A DNA stretch of 64,000 nt from Pleodorina starrii (Eukaryota > Chlorophyta > Chlorophyceae > Chlamydomonadales > Volvocaceae). The DNA lies in contig BRXU01000014.1 in assembly GCA_030267565.1 (NCBI GenBank), positions 1,338,001 through 1,402,000 of the forward strand, given 5' to 3'. This document shows positions 47,427-58,374 of the stretch, in pieces. The notes under the pieces are model-generated. The model worked only from the letters and a program-made list of their open reading frames with translations. It was not told the origin of the DNA and did no database searches. Both the position numbers and the translations under genes were made by a program. The first letter of the stretch is position 1, and every line of letters begins with the position of its first letter.

Positions 47427-49653
47427 GTTGGGACAGGCAGGCGCCGACTCGCTAAGGCCGGCGTCGCCACTAAAAGTCAATCAAGGACGAAAGGTCATAC
47501 AAACATGAGTATCTTATGAGGAAAGGTAGAGCAAGGCAGGGCGGACTGGTCGTCAGTACAGTAGCTCCCGCACGAATCGTTAACGACACCGCTCAGAAAT
47601 ATGTCTGTGTACGTTAAGCTCAGGAAGCACTTTGAATTGCGATGAAGATGTTAACCACCTGCGGGAGGTCTGCATTATCCTGCAAAAGCCGAAACCTACC
47701 CGGCAGCTTCTTCCGCGCCGTACCCCGCGCTCCCCGATTAATGATGCCCCGTACAAACAGGTTCCGTTGCCATTCCGGTGCGCAGCCGCCAACCTGGCAG
47801 CGTGCGCCCATATGCCGAGTTACACTCGCGCTTGCTATGGTCGTTACGCGCTTCATTGAAAAGCTCAAACAGCGTACTGTTAGGGCAGCGGTTGCCCGTT
47901 GCGGTCGCGGCCCTCAACTTGCAGAACTTGCCACAAAACAAGCGGGCTGCCACTCAGCAAGACAACGATGTCGGGCATCACGTCTTTGGCATACTCCTGT
48001 TATTTGATTGCCGACAATACCGTTTCAGGCCCCGTTTCGTTCTACACCTTGGACAGGCTCGGACGGGGCTTGGAAGGCGCGCGCAACAGAACCCGTAGCC
48101 ACTGCAGCCTCGTCAGCTCGCAACCTTACCCTTAATTCATGTCAGAAGTCCCACAAATATACTAAAACCTTATGCTGCCTGTCACTCTACCTAATCGACG
48201 GTTGCGCCCTACGGGACGCGGCTGGGGTGGGCCCCAGTCTGACCTGCGGCGGATCAGGCGGGCTGAGCCACCCACGTTGATCTTCGGAGCTGCGCATTTT
48301 ATACAGAATTTAATTGTGGCTATTTTGTTTTTATTGAGTTTCATAATGCGTTTGCACAGTTGGACTGATTTTACCCATAGGCGGGCCAATGAGTAATGCC
48401 GTATTCGCAGCAAATGCAATTGCGACGTCACGTCAGCCCAATATAAAGTGTAAGCCAGATGTATGCCATGTCTGTCATAGCAAGCATGACAGATTTTGGG
48501 GGTCAGTGATCGGAAAATCCAGACAGACAGACTCCTGATCGAGCGCACGCGATTGACAACACCCACCAGCCACATATGTTACGGCACTATACGGATATTA
48601 AAAGAGACACTGGCATGCGGCTTTTGGAAGAAAAGTCGAAGAAAAGGGAAAGGAAAGGACGGGAAGCCAAATATTCGACTATACCGGCATCGAACATTGA
48701 TCGAATTGAAGCCAGAGCCATACTGTACCTGTAGCTCGCAAAGCTCATTTTATTACCCTTGTTGCTAAGCGTTTGCGGAACGGCACTGGCCAAACTATAC
48801 TAGTAGCTCGAGTCTCCTTCCGCATGACGGCGATCCCTAGGCCGGCGCCAACGCAGCGTCCCGGCGTCTGCGATGAGTTGCGGACGGTTGCGGCGCGCGC
48901 CTTCTCAAATTCCAGTCCGCCAGGCGTGGTTGTCCGGTAGAGTGACGGTATGATGCTGGCGGCATCTACCAAGTACCAACTGGCAGCGTGAGGGGAGGTC
49001 CCTCGAGCTACACGAGGGACCTCCCCTCGCCCCCCTTGTCCGTTGAGACGGCAACATCCAGACCTAGCCAGAAGACCCAACTCTCTCACCCGTCCCCCTC
49101 CTTATGGGAGCGGAGCTCCTCTAAGAAGCCGCCTGCCGGAATACCTACCGGTATATCACAGCCAACCTTCAGGCGATGCGGTCACCGCTGTGCTCCCCTT
49201 CCACCCGCCCACCCACCCACCCTCCCCCCACAAGCACATGCACCCCCGCAGACAAACCCTCCTCCCCTCCCCTCCCCTCCCCCCCCCTCCCCTCCCCTCC
49301 CCTCCCCTCCCCTCCCCTCCCCGGGTTGCTCCTGCCTCGTTTCGTCGTTTGTCGCACTCACCCTCGCCTGGGCCAACCCGTCTCCTCCTTCCCAGAGCAC
49401 ACGCCTGCCTGCCTGCCTGGCCACTGTATACCGGTACCTCTGTGTGTACCTCAATATCACACGTGTCGTGTCTTATCGTGCCTTCTCGTGTCTTCACCCC
49501 ATCTTTTGGATATTGGATTATATCACAGCTTTTTGAGTATATCACAGCCAACCTATCTCCCCCGCTCCCAAACCCCATACCCCACACACCCTCCCGACGG
49601 CGCGCCGCCGTCGCCGTGCCGCCGCCCATCACATCACATCGCATCGCATCCCA
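47427..49653. other. Region between the Kazal gene and the glycosyltransferase
   Basis: No supported intact gene. On the minus strand, 47580-48010 contains protein-like fragments in different frames (for example MPDIVVLLSGSPLVLWQVLQ, WQRNLFVRGIINRG), which suggests a decayed gene or element. A 16-bp perfect hairpin lies at 48990-49028, and a CTCCC simple repeat lies at about 49264-49322. Confidence 0.45.
48990..49028. repeat. 16-bp perfect inverted repeat
   Basis: GAGGGGAGGTCCCTCG (48990-49005) and its exact complement (49013-49028) are separated by 7 nt. Confidence 0.8.
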
Positions 49654-50507
49654 TCACATCCTGCTCCTGCTCCTGCCCAGCCGCCTGCTGGTCGCTGCGG
49701 ACCCGGCGGCGCGCACCAACACCGGGTTGATGTCCATAAGGCCCAACAACCCAGATTGGCCAACTCCCTCACCACCAACACCCCCCTCCGCCTTCGCCTT
49801 CGCCTCCTCACCCCCGCTACTCCCCGCCGCCCCCGCCTTCGTCTCCTTTGCCACGGCAGCCGCCGCCGCCTGCGCCTGCGCCACCGCCGCCTGCGCCTGC
49901 GCCGCCGCCTGCGCCTGCGCCGCCGCCTGCGCCGCCGCCTCCGCTGCGCCGCCGCCGTCGCGGTGCCCCCCGGCGCGCCCGCCACGGCCGCCACCGCCGC
50001 CCCAGGCGTGGTCGTGCAGCGCAGCGCCGCCGCCGAGCCCCACGCGGCCCCGCGCCGCCGCGGCCAGCTCCGAGAACTCCGCCGTCGCCGCCGCCACCAC
50101 GTCCTCCTGCGGCCGCGTGCAGTTGCCCCAGCGCGTCTGATCCGTGCCGTAGGGGCACTGCCGGGGGTCCTTGATGGTGAAGGTCAGCAAGTTGAGCAGC
50201 CACACTCGCTCGCACATGGGCTGCTGAAGGGGGTTCACACCGAACCTGAGGGGCGGGGGGAAGGGGGAAGGGGGAGGGGGTCGTGCGGTGGGGACGGGGA
50301 AGCGGGCGGGCAGGGGAGCGGGGTGTGCAGGGTTGTAATGTTGCTAGGAGTGCACCTGTGAGAGTGGTACTGGGGTGTGTGCGTGGGGGGGTGGGGGTGG
50401 CGGTGGAGGTGGAGGTGGACTGGTGGAGGGGAGCAGAGTGTGACAGTCCACACGGGCGGCTAGCTGACAAACTGGCAGACGGAATGTGTATCTGGGTGTG
50501 TATCTGG

Positions 50508-50547
<40 letters not shown>

Positions 50548-53500
50548 GACCGACCCGCTGCCCGACCCGACCCCCACCGACCCACGGGCCACTGCCCCAC
50601 CTCACCTCCGCGCGTACACGTGCATGGCCACGTGCTGCTGGCGGCCCCAGCACTTCTCTCCGTTGGCGCCCTTGTGAGTGGTGCCCGGCTCGCCGTCGCC
50701 CGACCGACCCTCCGCGAAGATGTGACCCACCTGACACCCCGACAACGGCAACGGTAGCGGCAACGGTAACGGCAATAACGGCAGCGTAAACTCGACAACG
50801 GCAACGCACCCGCAGCGGCAGCAGTGCAGAAGCAATAGGGACGACAGCAGCAACAGGATCAAGCATGCTCTCCTTAACTCAACGCAAAGAAATCTAATCC
50901 AATCCGATCCAATAGCCGTATACCAAGCCCGCCACCGCCTCATTACCAACAGCAGTAGCAGATCCCTCCGCCCCACTCCGAGTGAGTCGCCCGCCCCGGT
51001 TTCCCCAGTGCCCCCATTTCCCCCGGTTCCCCTACCTGCCATCCGTCCATCCACACCCGGGTGCTGAGCTCCCAGTCCCCCCAGATGCCGCAGTCCCCGG
51101 GTCGGGACACGCCCTCATCCAGTCCGCCCACCGCCTCATAGGTGGAGGCGCGGATGGCCATGGGCGCAAAGTCAACGGTCTGGGGCAGGAGGGAGGGAGG
51201 GGAGGGAGGGAGGGAGGGGAGAAGGTGGGAGGGAGGGGATGAAGGAGTGGGAAGAGGGAGTGGGCCTTTTTTCGCCTGACCCCCAGCCTTGCCTTTCATT
51301 GTACGACTCAGAGCAACCCTGACATTGATAAGTATTTTTGGGCGGGGCCCCAGCGCGAAGCGCCCAGGGGGGCCCCGCCCTGTAGGATTGCCCATGTCCG
51401 TGCGTGGGACAACCAACCAACCAACCACCACAAGGTACGCCACCAAATGAGGTCCAGCATACCTCCACCCCCGGCATACCTCACCCCCACCCTCACCCCA
51501 ACCCCAACCCCCGCCTGCCCCTACGTCCTAAAACCCAAAACCCTAAAACCCTAAACCCTAAAACAACCCACCTGCGCATACGTCCACTTGACGCCCGTGA
51601 GCGTGTCTGTGTCCCAGGTGCTCCAGCCCCACCGGTTGGTGGGCTCGTGGTGCTTACACAGGCGGTAGCAGTTCATGCCAAGCACCCCGAGCTGCGGGTA
51701 GGCGTCGAACACCTTGATCATGTCCACCAGCCACTGGCCGCTGGGGGGAGGGACCTGGTCGTCCTGGGGAGGCAGGGAGGGAGGTGGGGAGGGGAGGGGA
51801 GGGGGGTATACAGAGAATTTCGCAGCGGAGAGGGAGACGGCGTGAGCGAACGGACCCAGAACCCAGCGGGGGGGCCATGAAGGAGGATACCGTGCCCCCA
51901 CTGGGGAACGAGGGGAGGCGGAGGGAAGCGAAGGATGGACGTTGGCGAAAGGAGCCGGGAGGGAGGGGCGTGGAGGAGTCAGGAGTGAGGGGGGGTGAGG
52001 AGCGGCGCTGGGACGAAAAGGTGGGAGGGGGGGGCGGGAGCGCCGCAGCAGCTGCTCTGCGGAGCCGGAGCCGGTAGCGGCGGCTGGCGGGCGAGGGGCT
52101 TCTCCACTTGCCCTTCCCCCCGCTACGCTGCGGCTTCTTCTTCTTCTTTGTTTTTCCCCTCTCCGCGCCCTCCCTTCCCTCCCCCCGCAGTCCGCACCTG
52201 CCACACGACCAAGTACCTGCCCCTCGCCGCCCTGGCCGCCCGGTTGTATCCCCTGGCCTCGTGCAGGTTGGCCGAGAACACGGGAACCACGAAGCCGCCC
52301 GACTTGGCCACCTGATCCGACCAGGCCCCCGCCTCCTGCGGGTTGTCCACATTCACAACCAACTCGCAGAGCACGCCGGCGGCGGCGCAGGAGGCGCGCA
52401 TGTTGGCCGACAGCTTTTCCACCACCTGCACCAGAGAAAGAGAGAGAGGGAGGGAGAGAGAGAAGGGAGGGGAGGGAAGGAGGGAAGCGGTTAAAAGGGC
52501 ACGGGATACAGAGTCATAGAAATGCGTCATTGGGTCGGGGTTGCAGCAACCAGCTTCATCCGGGGAGGGCCGGGGAGGGCCGGGGCGGGCCGGGGCGGGG
52601 CGGGGCAGGGCGGGTAGGTTCTCGCAGGGTAGGTGCGCTGGTGAGACGCCCGCCCGGTGGCGCGTGCGGCTGCCAAGTGCCACCCCTCTCATTGCCAGCA
52701 GGCAGGAAGTACATCCGACAGGAAGTGCATCCGGCAGGACCTCCCACTCCCACTCCCACGGGGCCTCTCGTTGTTCCTCTCCATCGGCCGCTGCTGCTGC
52801 TGCTCTCCCAGTCTGGCCTCACGCGGGCCGTCACCGCGCGACCCATTTCCGCTCCGTTTCTGCCTCTCTCATACCTCCAACCAGCCAGCAGCAGCAAGTA
52901 GCAGTAACAGCAGCCGCAGTAACAACAATACTAGCAGCAGCAGTAGCGGCAGTAACAACAATACTAGCAGTAGCAGCAGCAGCAGGAGGCACAGCAGCAC
53001 CTGCCTGCGGTCGTTTGAAGTAGTTGAGGATGATGGAGACGACGGGGCGGCCCGCGTAGCCGTCGTGGCGGAGGCGGGAGGACATGCAGCTGGCAGCAAG
53101 TGCCGCGGCGCCTTCCGGGCTGTGGGGCATCCAGAGAGGGGTTGGGGGGGGGAGCGGGGAGTGCGGAGGGGGGAGCGGGGAGCGGGGAGTTTGCAGGGGG
53201 GAGCGCCGGCGGTGTGGGACCCAGGTGCTGACACGGGACGGACAGGTCGCTGTGGTGAGGGGTGCGCCATCGGTCGGGTGAGGGAAGCCGAGGGCAGATC
53301 GAGGGGAGAAACAAAAGGGGGACGCTGGCGCTGGCGCTGCGCCCACACGGTGCGAGTGATCAACCATCCCCCACCCCCGGGGGTGACTCATTGTTATATA
53401 ACGGAGCATATCACTCCCTGACCCCCAAACCCGAGCAGCGAACACGAGCGCTCCGGGAGCAGGCCCTAAGAAGCAGGCCTCGCAAGCTGGACCGAAATGC

Positions 53501-54027
53501 CAGGACCCCCTTCAGCCCCCGGGGCCCCTGCAAGCAGGTGCGAGGAATTGTTCCGGAGTGCAGGACTTCTTTCCTCCCTGGCATCCACGTCAAGGCATGG
53601 CGCGGGCGGGGCGCGTCTGCCCCTGCTGCAGGGGTAGTGGGCTGGGCCTCAGCGCAGCAGCGTTCCCGTACAACAGTCGTGCTTAGTCGCACCTGACGCC
53701 CAGCCGTTGCGGGGCGTCCGCGTGGTTCAACGCTTGGAGCAGCTTCGTGGTGTTCTGCGCTTTCCACTCCTCCAGCTGTGCAGTGCTGGGCACCGCTTTG
53801 GCCACGGACGACATCGGCAGGGGCCGGCCGAGGCGCAGCTGACCCAGATACGAGTCTATTGCCTGCAGGTGCTGGACCGAGTCTCGAACAGTATGTCGCT
53901 GCTCTGGTCGCAAGCTCTTGTACAAGTCCAGGCACGAGTCTAAAAGTGCGTGGTCCGGTCCGCCAGACACACGGCTACAGCATGTCGCCAGTGCTACCAG
54001 CAGTCCAAGGAGCAGCCGCTTAACCAT
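49654..54027 (-). CDS. Secretory-pathway family-2-type glycosyltransferase
   Basis: Seven exons, 54027-53693, 53119-53005, 52425-52198, 51763-51572, 51179-51036, 50730-50606 and 50245-49654, give 576 residues. The N terminus MVKRLLLGLLVALATCC is a signal peptide or anchor (in-frame ATGs also exist at 54045 and 54090). The GT2-type catalytic region covers residues about 125-380: VVSIILNYFKRPQ (nucleotide-binding first strand), ELVVNVDNPQEAGAWSD, ARGRYLVVWQDDQVPP (metal-binding acidic motif split exactly at an exon junction), MAIRASTYEAVGGLDEG, and GDWELSTRVWMDGWQVGHIF. It then holds Cys/Trp-rich segments and an Ala/Gly-rich tail. Donor sugar and acceptor cannot be told; Golgi or ER location is inferred. 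Intron 2 appears to begin GC rather than GT. It is divergent from the ClpF-like gene. Confidence 0.8.
50506..50544. repeat. (TG)n dinucleotide run in the glycosyltransferase's last intron
   Basis: An uninterrupted TG tract between exon 6 and exon 7. Confidence 0.9.
51333..51406 (-). repeat. Dispersed GC hairpin repeat, copy 2
   Basis: The near-exact reverse complement of 36235-36309, placed inside the intron between glycosyltransferase exons 4 and 5. It begins with TATTTTTGGGCGGGGCCCC and ends with GCCCATGTCCGTGCG. Confidence 0.85.
51527..51564. repeat. Interstitial telomere-like CCCTAAAA repeats
   Basis: About five units of CCCTAAAA (with CCCAAAA and CCCTAAA variants), the complement of TTTTAGGG, the telomere repeat of Chlamydomonas-type algae. 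They lie a few bases inside glycosyltransferase intron 4, next to its donor at 51571. Confidence 0.8.
51801..51869 (+). repeat. Intron-associated repeat, copy B
   Basis: Contains CGCAGCGGAGAGGGAGACGG and CGTGAGCGAACGGACCCAGA, in glycosyltransferase intron 3. Confidence 0.7.
53384..53428 (+). repeat. Dispersed 45-bp repeat, copy 1
   Basis: TGACTCATTGTTATATAACG followed by GAGCATATCACTCCCTGACC. It lies in glycosyltransferase intron 1. The other copy is at 56769-56812. Confidence 0.75.
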
Positions 54028-54415
54028 TATGAGATCGAACAGCATCGGATCGTTGAACGGCCGAAACCGGTCCATTGGACCGTGTAACACTTTGAAACGA
54101 TATTCACAACATCCTGCTGTTTTCTCTTACTGCGTTGGTCAATATGCGTCGATTTGGGTCATTACACCTGTATGCCACGTCTTAGGCGTGCTTGGACTTG
54201 CGCTGGCAAACGTCCGACCACCTGTCTGGCTCCCCGCACCCGCGATCACCGTTCACCGAATACGACTTTTGACGTACGCTGCCGCTCGCGTTGAGCTTTG
54301 CTCCGTCGAAAGCACGCAAAGGTCCATAATACACGTGCCTGCGGGGGCACAAAGGTCCGCATGAGTACTTAGCAGAGCTGCTCTAGTGCTTCGGTGGTCT
54401 CGGAAGTAGTCCGTC
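54028..54415. promoter_or_regulatory. Divergent promoter region of the glycosyltransferase and ClpF-like genes
   Basis: Only about 390 nt separate the two start codons, so both promoters must lie here or overlap the 5' UTRs. No clear TATA box is seen for either gene. Confidence 0.5.
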
Positions 54416-57400
54416 ATGCTTCAACGGTGTGCCGGACGCCGCACCACGGCGTCGGCATCATGCCTTCATATAACACAGACTGCACACGTCGCGACTAGAC
54501 GGACTGGCTGCTTTTGGCGCGGAGCTGCGGCCCCTGCCCTGACGGCCGCGCTCATCCTCCGGTCGCGCGCCCCGGCAACCCGGCATCAGCGGTCCCACGT
54601 CGTGCGGCACGCCTTTGGCAGCGAATGGTCCGACGGCACAAAGGGCACGGAAAAGCCGGACGGCGCAGCCAGGCCGGCTGGCGAGCGGGAGCGCAGCATG
54701 CTAGTGAATGAGGAGGTCGTCTACTTCATTTTCCAGGTGTGGGCCCTGCCTGCCAGCCGCCGACGATGGGGATGTGCCGGGGTGGGCACATGCACACGGG
54801 AGTGCCCCTGGGGACCGCAGCAGGATGATCGGTGACGCGATGTTATGAGGCTTCGGGGCACTGCGGGGTCCCAGAACCACCGAGGCTGACACGGGGGTTG
54901 GGACCTCCCCCATCTTACTCTCACACAACCCACCCACCCCCCACCTTATCAGCTTGCTCCTTTCGGTCCTTGGACTGTCACACTCTACTCTCCCAACCCC
55001 CGCCCTCCGGCCTCTCCGTGAACCCCACCCCCCGCCCGCCCCTGCCACCCGCGGTTAGCTTATGGCGCCGACTCTCAGCCCTCTGCGTTCCCGCCCCTCC
55101 TCCCCCCTCCCCCGCCTCTCCTCCCCCCATCCTCCCCTCCCCTCAGCTGGATCTGGACACGCAGCTGCAGCGCTGCCTCAACTACGAGGCCTACGAGGCG
55201 GCGCAGGAAGTGCGCAAGAAGCGGCAGAGGGTGGGTGCGCTGTTGGGGGGTTTCAATGGACCCGTGGGTCGGTCGGCCCGTGGGTCGCTGCGGTCGGTGC
55301 GACAAGCTTCACTGGCTGGCTGGATGGCTGGTTTGCTGGCTGCCTGGCTAGATGGGTGGCTGGGTCGGTCGACCCACGGGTCGCTGCGGCCGGCCGGTGC
55401 GACAAGCTTCTCGCAAGCTGGGCCCCACTGGCTGGATGTCTGGTTGGCTGGATGGGTGGCTGGGTCGGGGCACGCGTAGTCGCATCGGGCGATGGAGGCG
55501 GGTGCATCAGTCGCCCGCGTGTGGCCCTCCCTACCCGTACCAGCAGCCCGGATACTCGCTGCCCCGGCCCGGCCTGGTTTGGCCCGGCTGGCGCATGCGG
55601 ACACGTATGCTGCACCGGCTGCCGCTGCTGATGCGTCTGCTCTGCTGCCGCTGCTGATGCGTCTGCTCTGCTGCTGCTGCTGATGGTGCTACTGCTGTTA
55701 GTGCTACAACCGCCAGTGCTGCCACTGTGGCTGCTACTGTGGCCGCTACTGATGCCGCTACTGCTGCTGCTGTCTTCGGGTTCAGGTGGATGAGGCGGTC
55801 CAGACGATGCGGGAGCGCAAGGCCCGCAACACGGGCATGCCGGCATCCAGCACTCAGTTGGGGGCGGCGGACTTTGCGACGGAGGGGCTGAGGCTGCGCA
55901 GCGAGATGCAGCGGGCGGTGGAGGCGGAGAAGTGAGGGGGCAGGGGGGGCGGTGGGGGGCAGTGAGGGATGGGGCAAAAAAATGATACCGCAGCGGAGAC
56001 GGAGACGGCGTTAGCGAACGGACCCCGAGTCGCCTGACCTGGCCTGACCTGCTTCCCCTCGGTGTTTCCTTAACCCATCGGCCCAATGACGCCGGTTCTT
56101 GCCCCGGTTCTTACGGTGTTCGTCTTACCCCACTGACCCACGGGTCGGTCCTCCTCCTCCTGCCGGTCGCCCGGTCGCTGTGTCGCTCGTCCCGCAGCTA
56201 CGGCGAGGCGGCCAAGTACCGCGATCTGCTCCGGGAGCTTGAGACCCAGGTCAAGAAGGCCGCAGCGCTGGCGGCGGAGTGGGACACCACTTCCTCTTCG
56301 TCCTCGGGTGGGTGGGGTGGAGTGGGGTGGGGTAGGGCAACTGGGTGGGGTGGGGTGGGGCAACTGGGTGGGGGCGGTACTGGGTGGGGGGTTGTAACCG
56401 TGTGGGTGAGGGCGGGTTGGGTTTTAGGGTGGCTCGTGGCTTGCTGAGCGACTTTCCCCCGCTGCGCCCCGCCCCCCCCCCACACACACACACACTCACA
56501 AATTGGGTTTCGCTAACGGCGTGCCCGTCCCTTTGCTGCGGTTAACTTTTCTCGCTAGTTTCGGTTCCCGCATTCCTAGTCACGCCCGGTTCTCAGCCCT
56601 GCCCCCTCCCCCTCCCTCTTCCTGGGCCCCCTTCCTGCCCGTCCCCCTCCCCTGCCTCTACCCTCCCCCCCAACCCGACCCCCACCTTCCACCCCCAAGC
56701 CCCAGCCCAACCCCAACCCCCCCTAAACCCCCGATCAGCGGCTGCAGCAGCTTGATCAACGTCCGATGTGACTCATTCTTATATAAAAGAGCATATCACT
56801 CCCTGACCCCCCCAACCCCCCCGATCAGGTCCCCGCTTCCGTCTGGGTCAGCGGGTTCTGCACCGGGAGTTGGGCTACCGGGGGGTGGTGGTGGGGTGGG
56901 ACAGCCAGTGCTGCGAGAGCGAGTACTGGATAGCGCAGGCCAAGGCGGAGGGGCTGCCGGGGGGGACTCGGCAGATGTTTTACCACGTGAGTGAATGAGT
57001 GAGCGAGGGAGGGAGCGGGTGAGGGGGCGGGTGGAGGGGCGAGGGAGGGAGCAGTGCGAGGGAGTGAGGGAAGGGAGAGGAAGGGGGTGACAAGGGAGGC
57101 GGGAGGCCGGAGGGAGAGGGAGTAGGGAGGCCGGAGGGGGAGGGAGTGGTGGGTGGGTCGGGAGGGAAGGGAGGGAGGGAGGGGGGGTGTTGCTCTCGTC
57201 GTTTAATACGATAAAAAGTTCGGATGGTTGGATGTATGCGGCAGGGGCAGGGGCAGGGGGGATGGCGGAGTACAGGGGGGCCAGTGGGGTCAGGGCACCG
57301 GGGCGGGTCCTACGTTTTCCCGCCTTCCCTCCCTCCCGCCCCCCTTCTGCGTGCCATCAATGATCCAACGGCCCAATGCACCTTCCTTAACCTCCTTCCC

Positions 57401-58067
57401 TCCCCTCCCTTCCGTCCCTCCCTCCCCTCCCTCCCTCCCTTCCGTCCCTCCCTCCCCTCCCTTCCTCTCCTCCCTCCCTCACTGCCTCCCTCTTTCCCCC
57501 TCCCGGGTCGGGTTGGGGCAGTTGCTGGTGGATGCGCGCGATTGGGAGTACGACGCGCACCTGCCGCCGGTGGCTTACGTGGCGGAAGGTGTGTGTGTGT
57601 ATGGGGGGGTCGGTGACGGCCGGTCAGTGAGGGGGGGAGGGCGCAACCCTCAACCGGGCGTGGTCTTCATCCTCAACCCCAACCTCCGCACTCCCCCATC
57701 CCCCACCCCACACCCCCCACTCCATTTCCCCCCTGTCCCGTTCCCTCGTCCCGGGCCGTTTTAATTACCCCCCTGTTCCCCACCCACCCCCCCACCCCCA
57801 AACCCCCCGCCCGCCAAAGAGCTGCTGTTGTCTCCGGAGCTCGAATCCGAGGGCGGCAAGAGCTGGGCCGAGGTGTACGGCAATGATCCGCTGCAGCACC
57901 CCTACCTCTACATCCTGTTCCTGGGGCTGGATGGGCGGGGCGACTATGTGCCTTGCCGCCAGCTGAGAGACAAATACAACGTGCAGCGGAGGGACGTGTA
58001 TAGGCCCGGGGAGGGGGAGGGAGGGGGGCCGGGGGGAGCGGGGGGGGCGGGGGCGGGAGGGGAGTAA
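54416..58067 (+). CDS. CLPF: ClpF-like chloroplast protein: UVR motifs plus YccV/HspQ domain
   Basis: Seven exons, 54416-54736, 55147-55230, 55786-55931, 56198-56307, 56829-56986, 57522-57588 and 57820-58067, close in frame to 377 residues. The first about 90 residues are rich in Arg, Ala, Ser and Thr and poor in acids, as in chloroplast transit peptides. Two UVR-type helices follow (LNYEAYEAAQEVRKKRQ, about 118-140; AVEAENYGEAAKYRDLLREL, about 178-198). A YccV/HspQ domain then runs from about 223 (FRLGQRVLHRELGYRGVVVGWD) through LLVDARDWEYD and PYLYILFLGLDGRGDYVP. Plant ClpF has this UVR-YccV architecture and acts as a substrate adaptor of the stromal Clp protease. The protein ends in a Gly-rich tail. 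The start ATG is the first in a long open exon; the true start could differ. Function is by family similarity. Confidence 0.8.
55971..56030 (+). repeat. Intron-associated repeat, copy C
   Basis: Contains AAAAAAATGATACCGCAGCG and GGCGTTAGCGAACGGACCCC, in ClpF-like intron 3. Confidence 0.75.
56505..56545 (-). repeat. Intron-associated repeat, copy E (inverted)
   Basis: On the minus strand it reads ACCGCAGCAAAGGGACGGGC then ACGCCGTTAGCGAA. It lies in ClpF-like intron 4, about 0.5 kb from copy C and in the opposite orientation. Confidence 0.6.
56769..56812 (+). repeat. Dispersed 45-bp repeat, copy 2
   Basis: TGACTCATTCTTATATAAAA followed by GAGCATATCACTCCCTGACC. It lies just before exon 5 of the ClpF-like gene. 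Confidence 0.75.
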
Positions 58068-58284
58068 GGGTGTGAGTGGAGGAGGGGGGGAGATGGAGGA
58101 GATGCCGCAGCGGTGGAACGTAGGGCGGCGTTGCGGGACGGGACGGGAGGGGGTTGAGGGGGGTGAGTTGGAAGTGGGGGGCACCGAGGGGAAACAGGGC
58201 GGACGGGGAAAGGGGCCAAGTTGGGTTTGGGGCCAATCGGCATGCTGGATGGCTAGCTGGATGGCGGGATGGCTGGCGGGAGGA

Positions 58285-58350
58285 GGGGGTAAAAAGAAGA
58301 CACTGCAGCGGAGACGGAGACGGCATTAGCGAACGGACCCGGAACCCAGC
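58285..58350 (+). repeat. Intron-associated repeat, copy D
   Basis: Contains GGGGGTAAAAAGAAGACACT then GCAGCGGAGACGGAGACGGC and ATTAGCGAACGGACCC. It lies in the 3' UTR of the ClpF-like gene. Confidence 0.75.
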
Positions 58351-58369
58351 ATTACTTACCGAACATACC

Positions 58370-58374
58370 TGTAA
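58370..58374 (+). promoter_or_regulatory. Polyadenylation signal TGTAA of the ClpF-like gene
   Basis: First TGTAA after the stop codon at 58067, giving a 3' UTR of about 300 nt. Confidence 0.6.
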
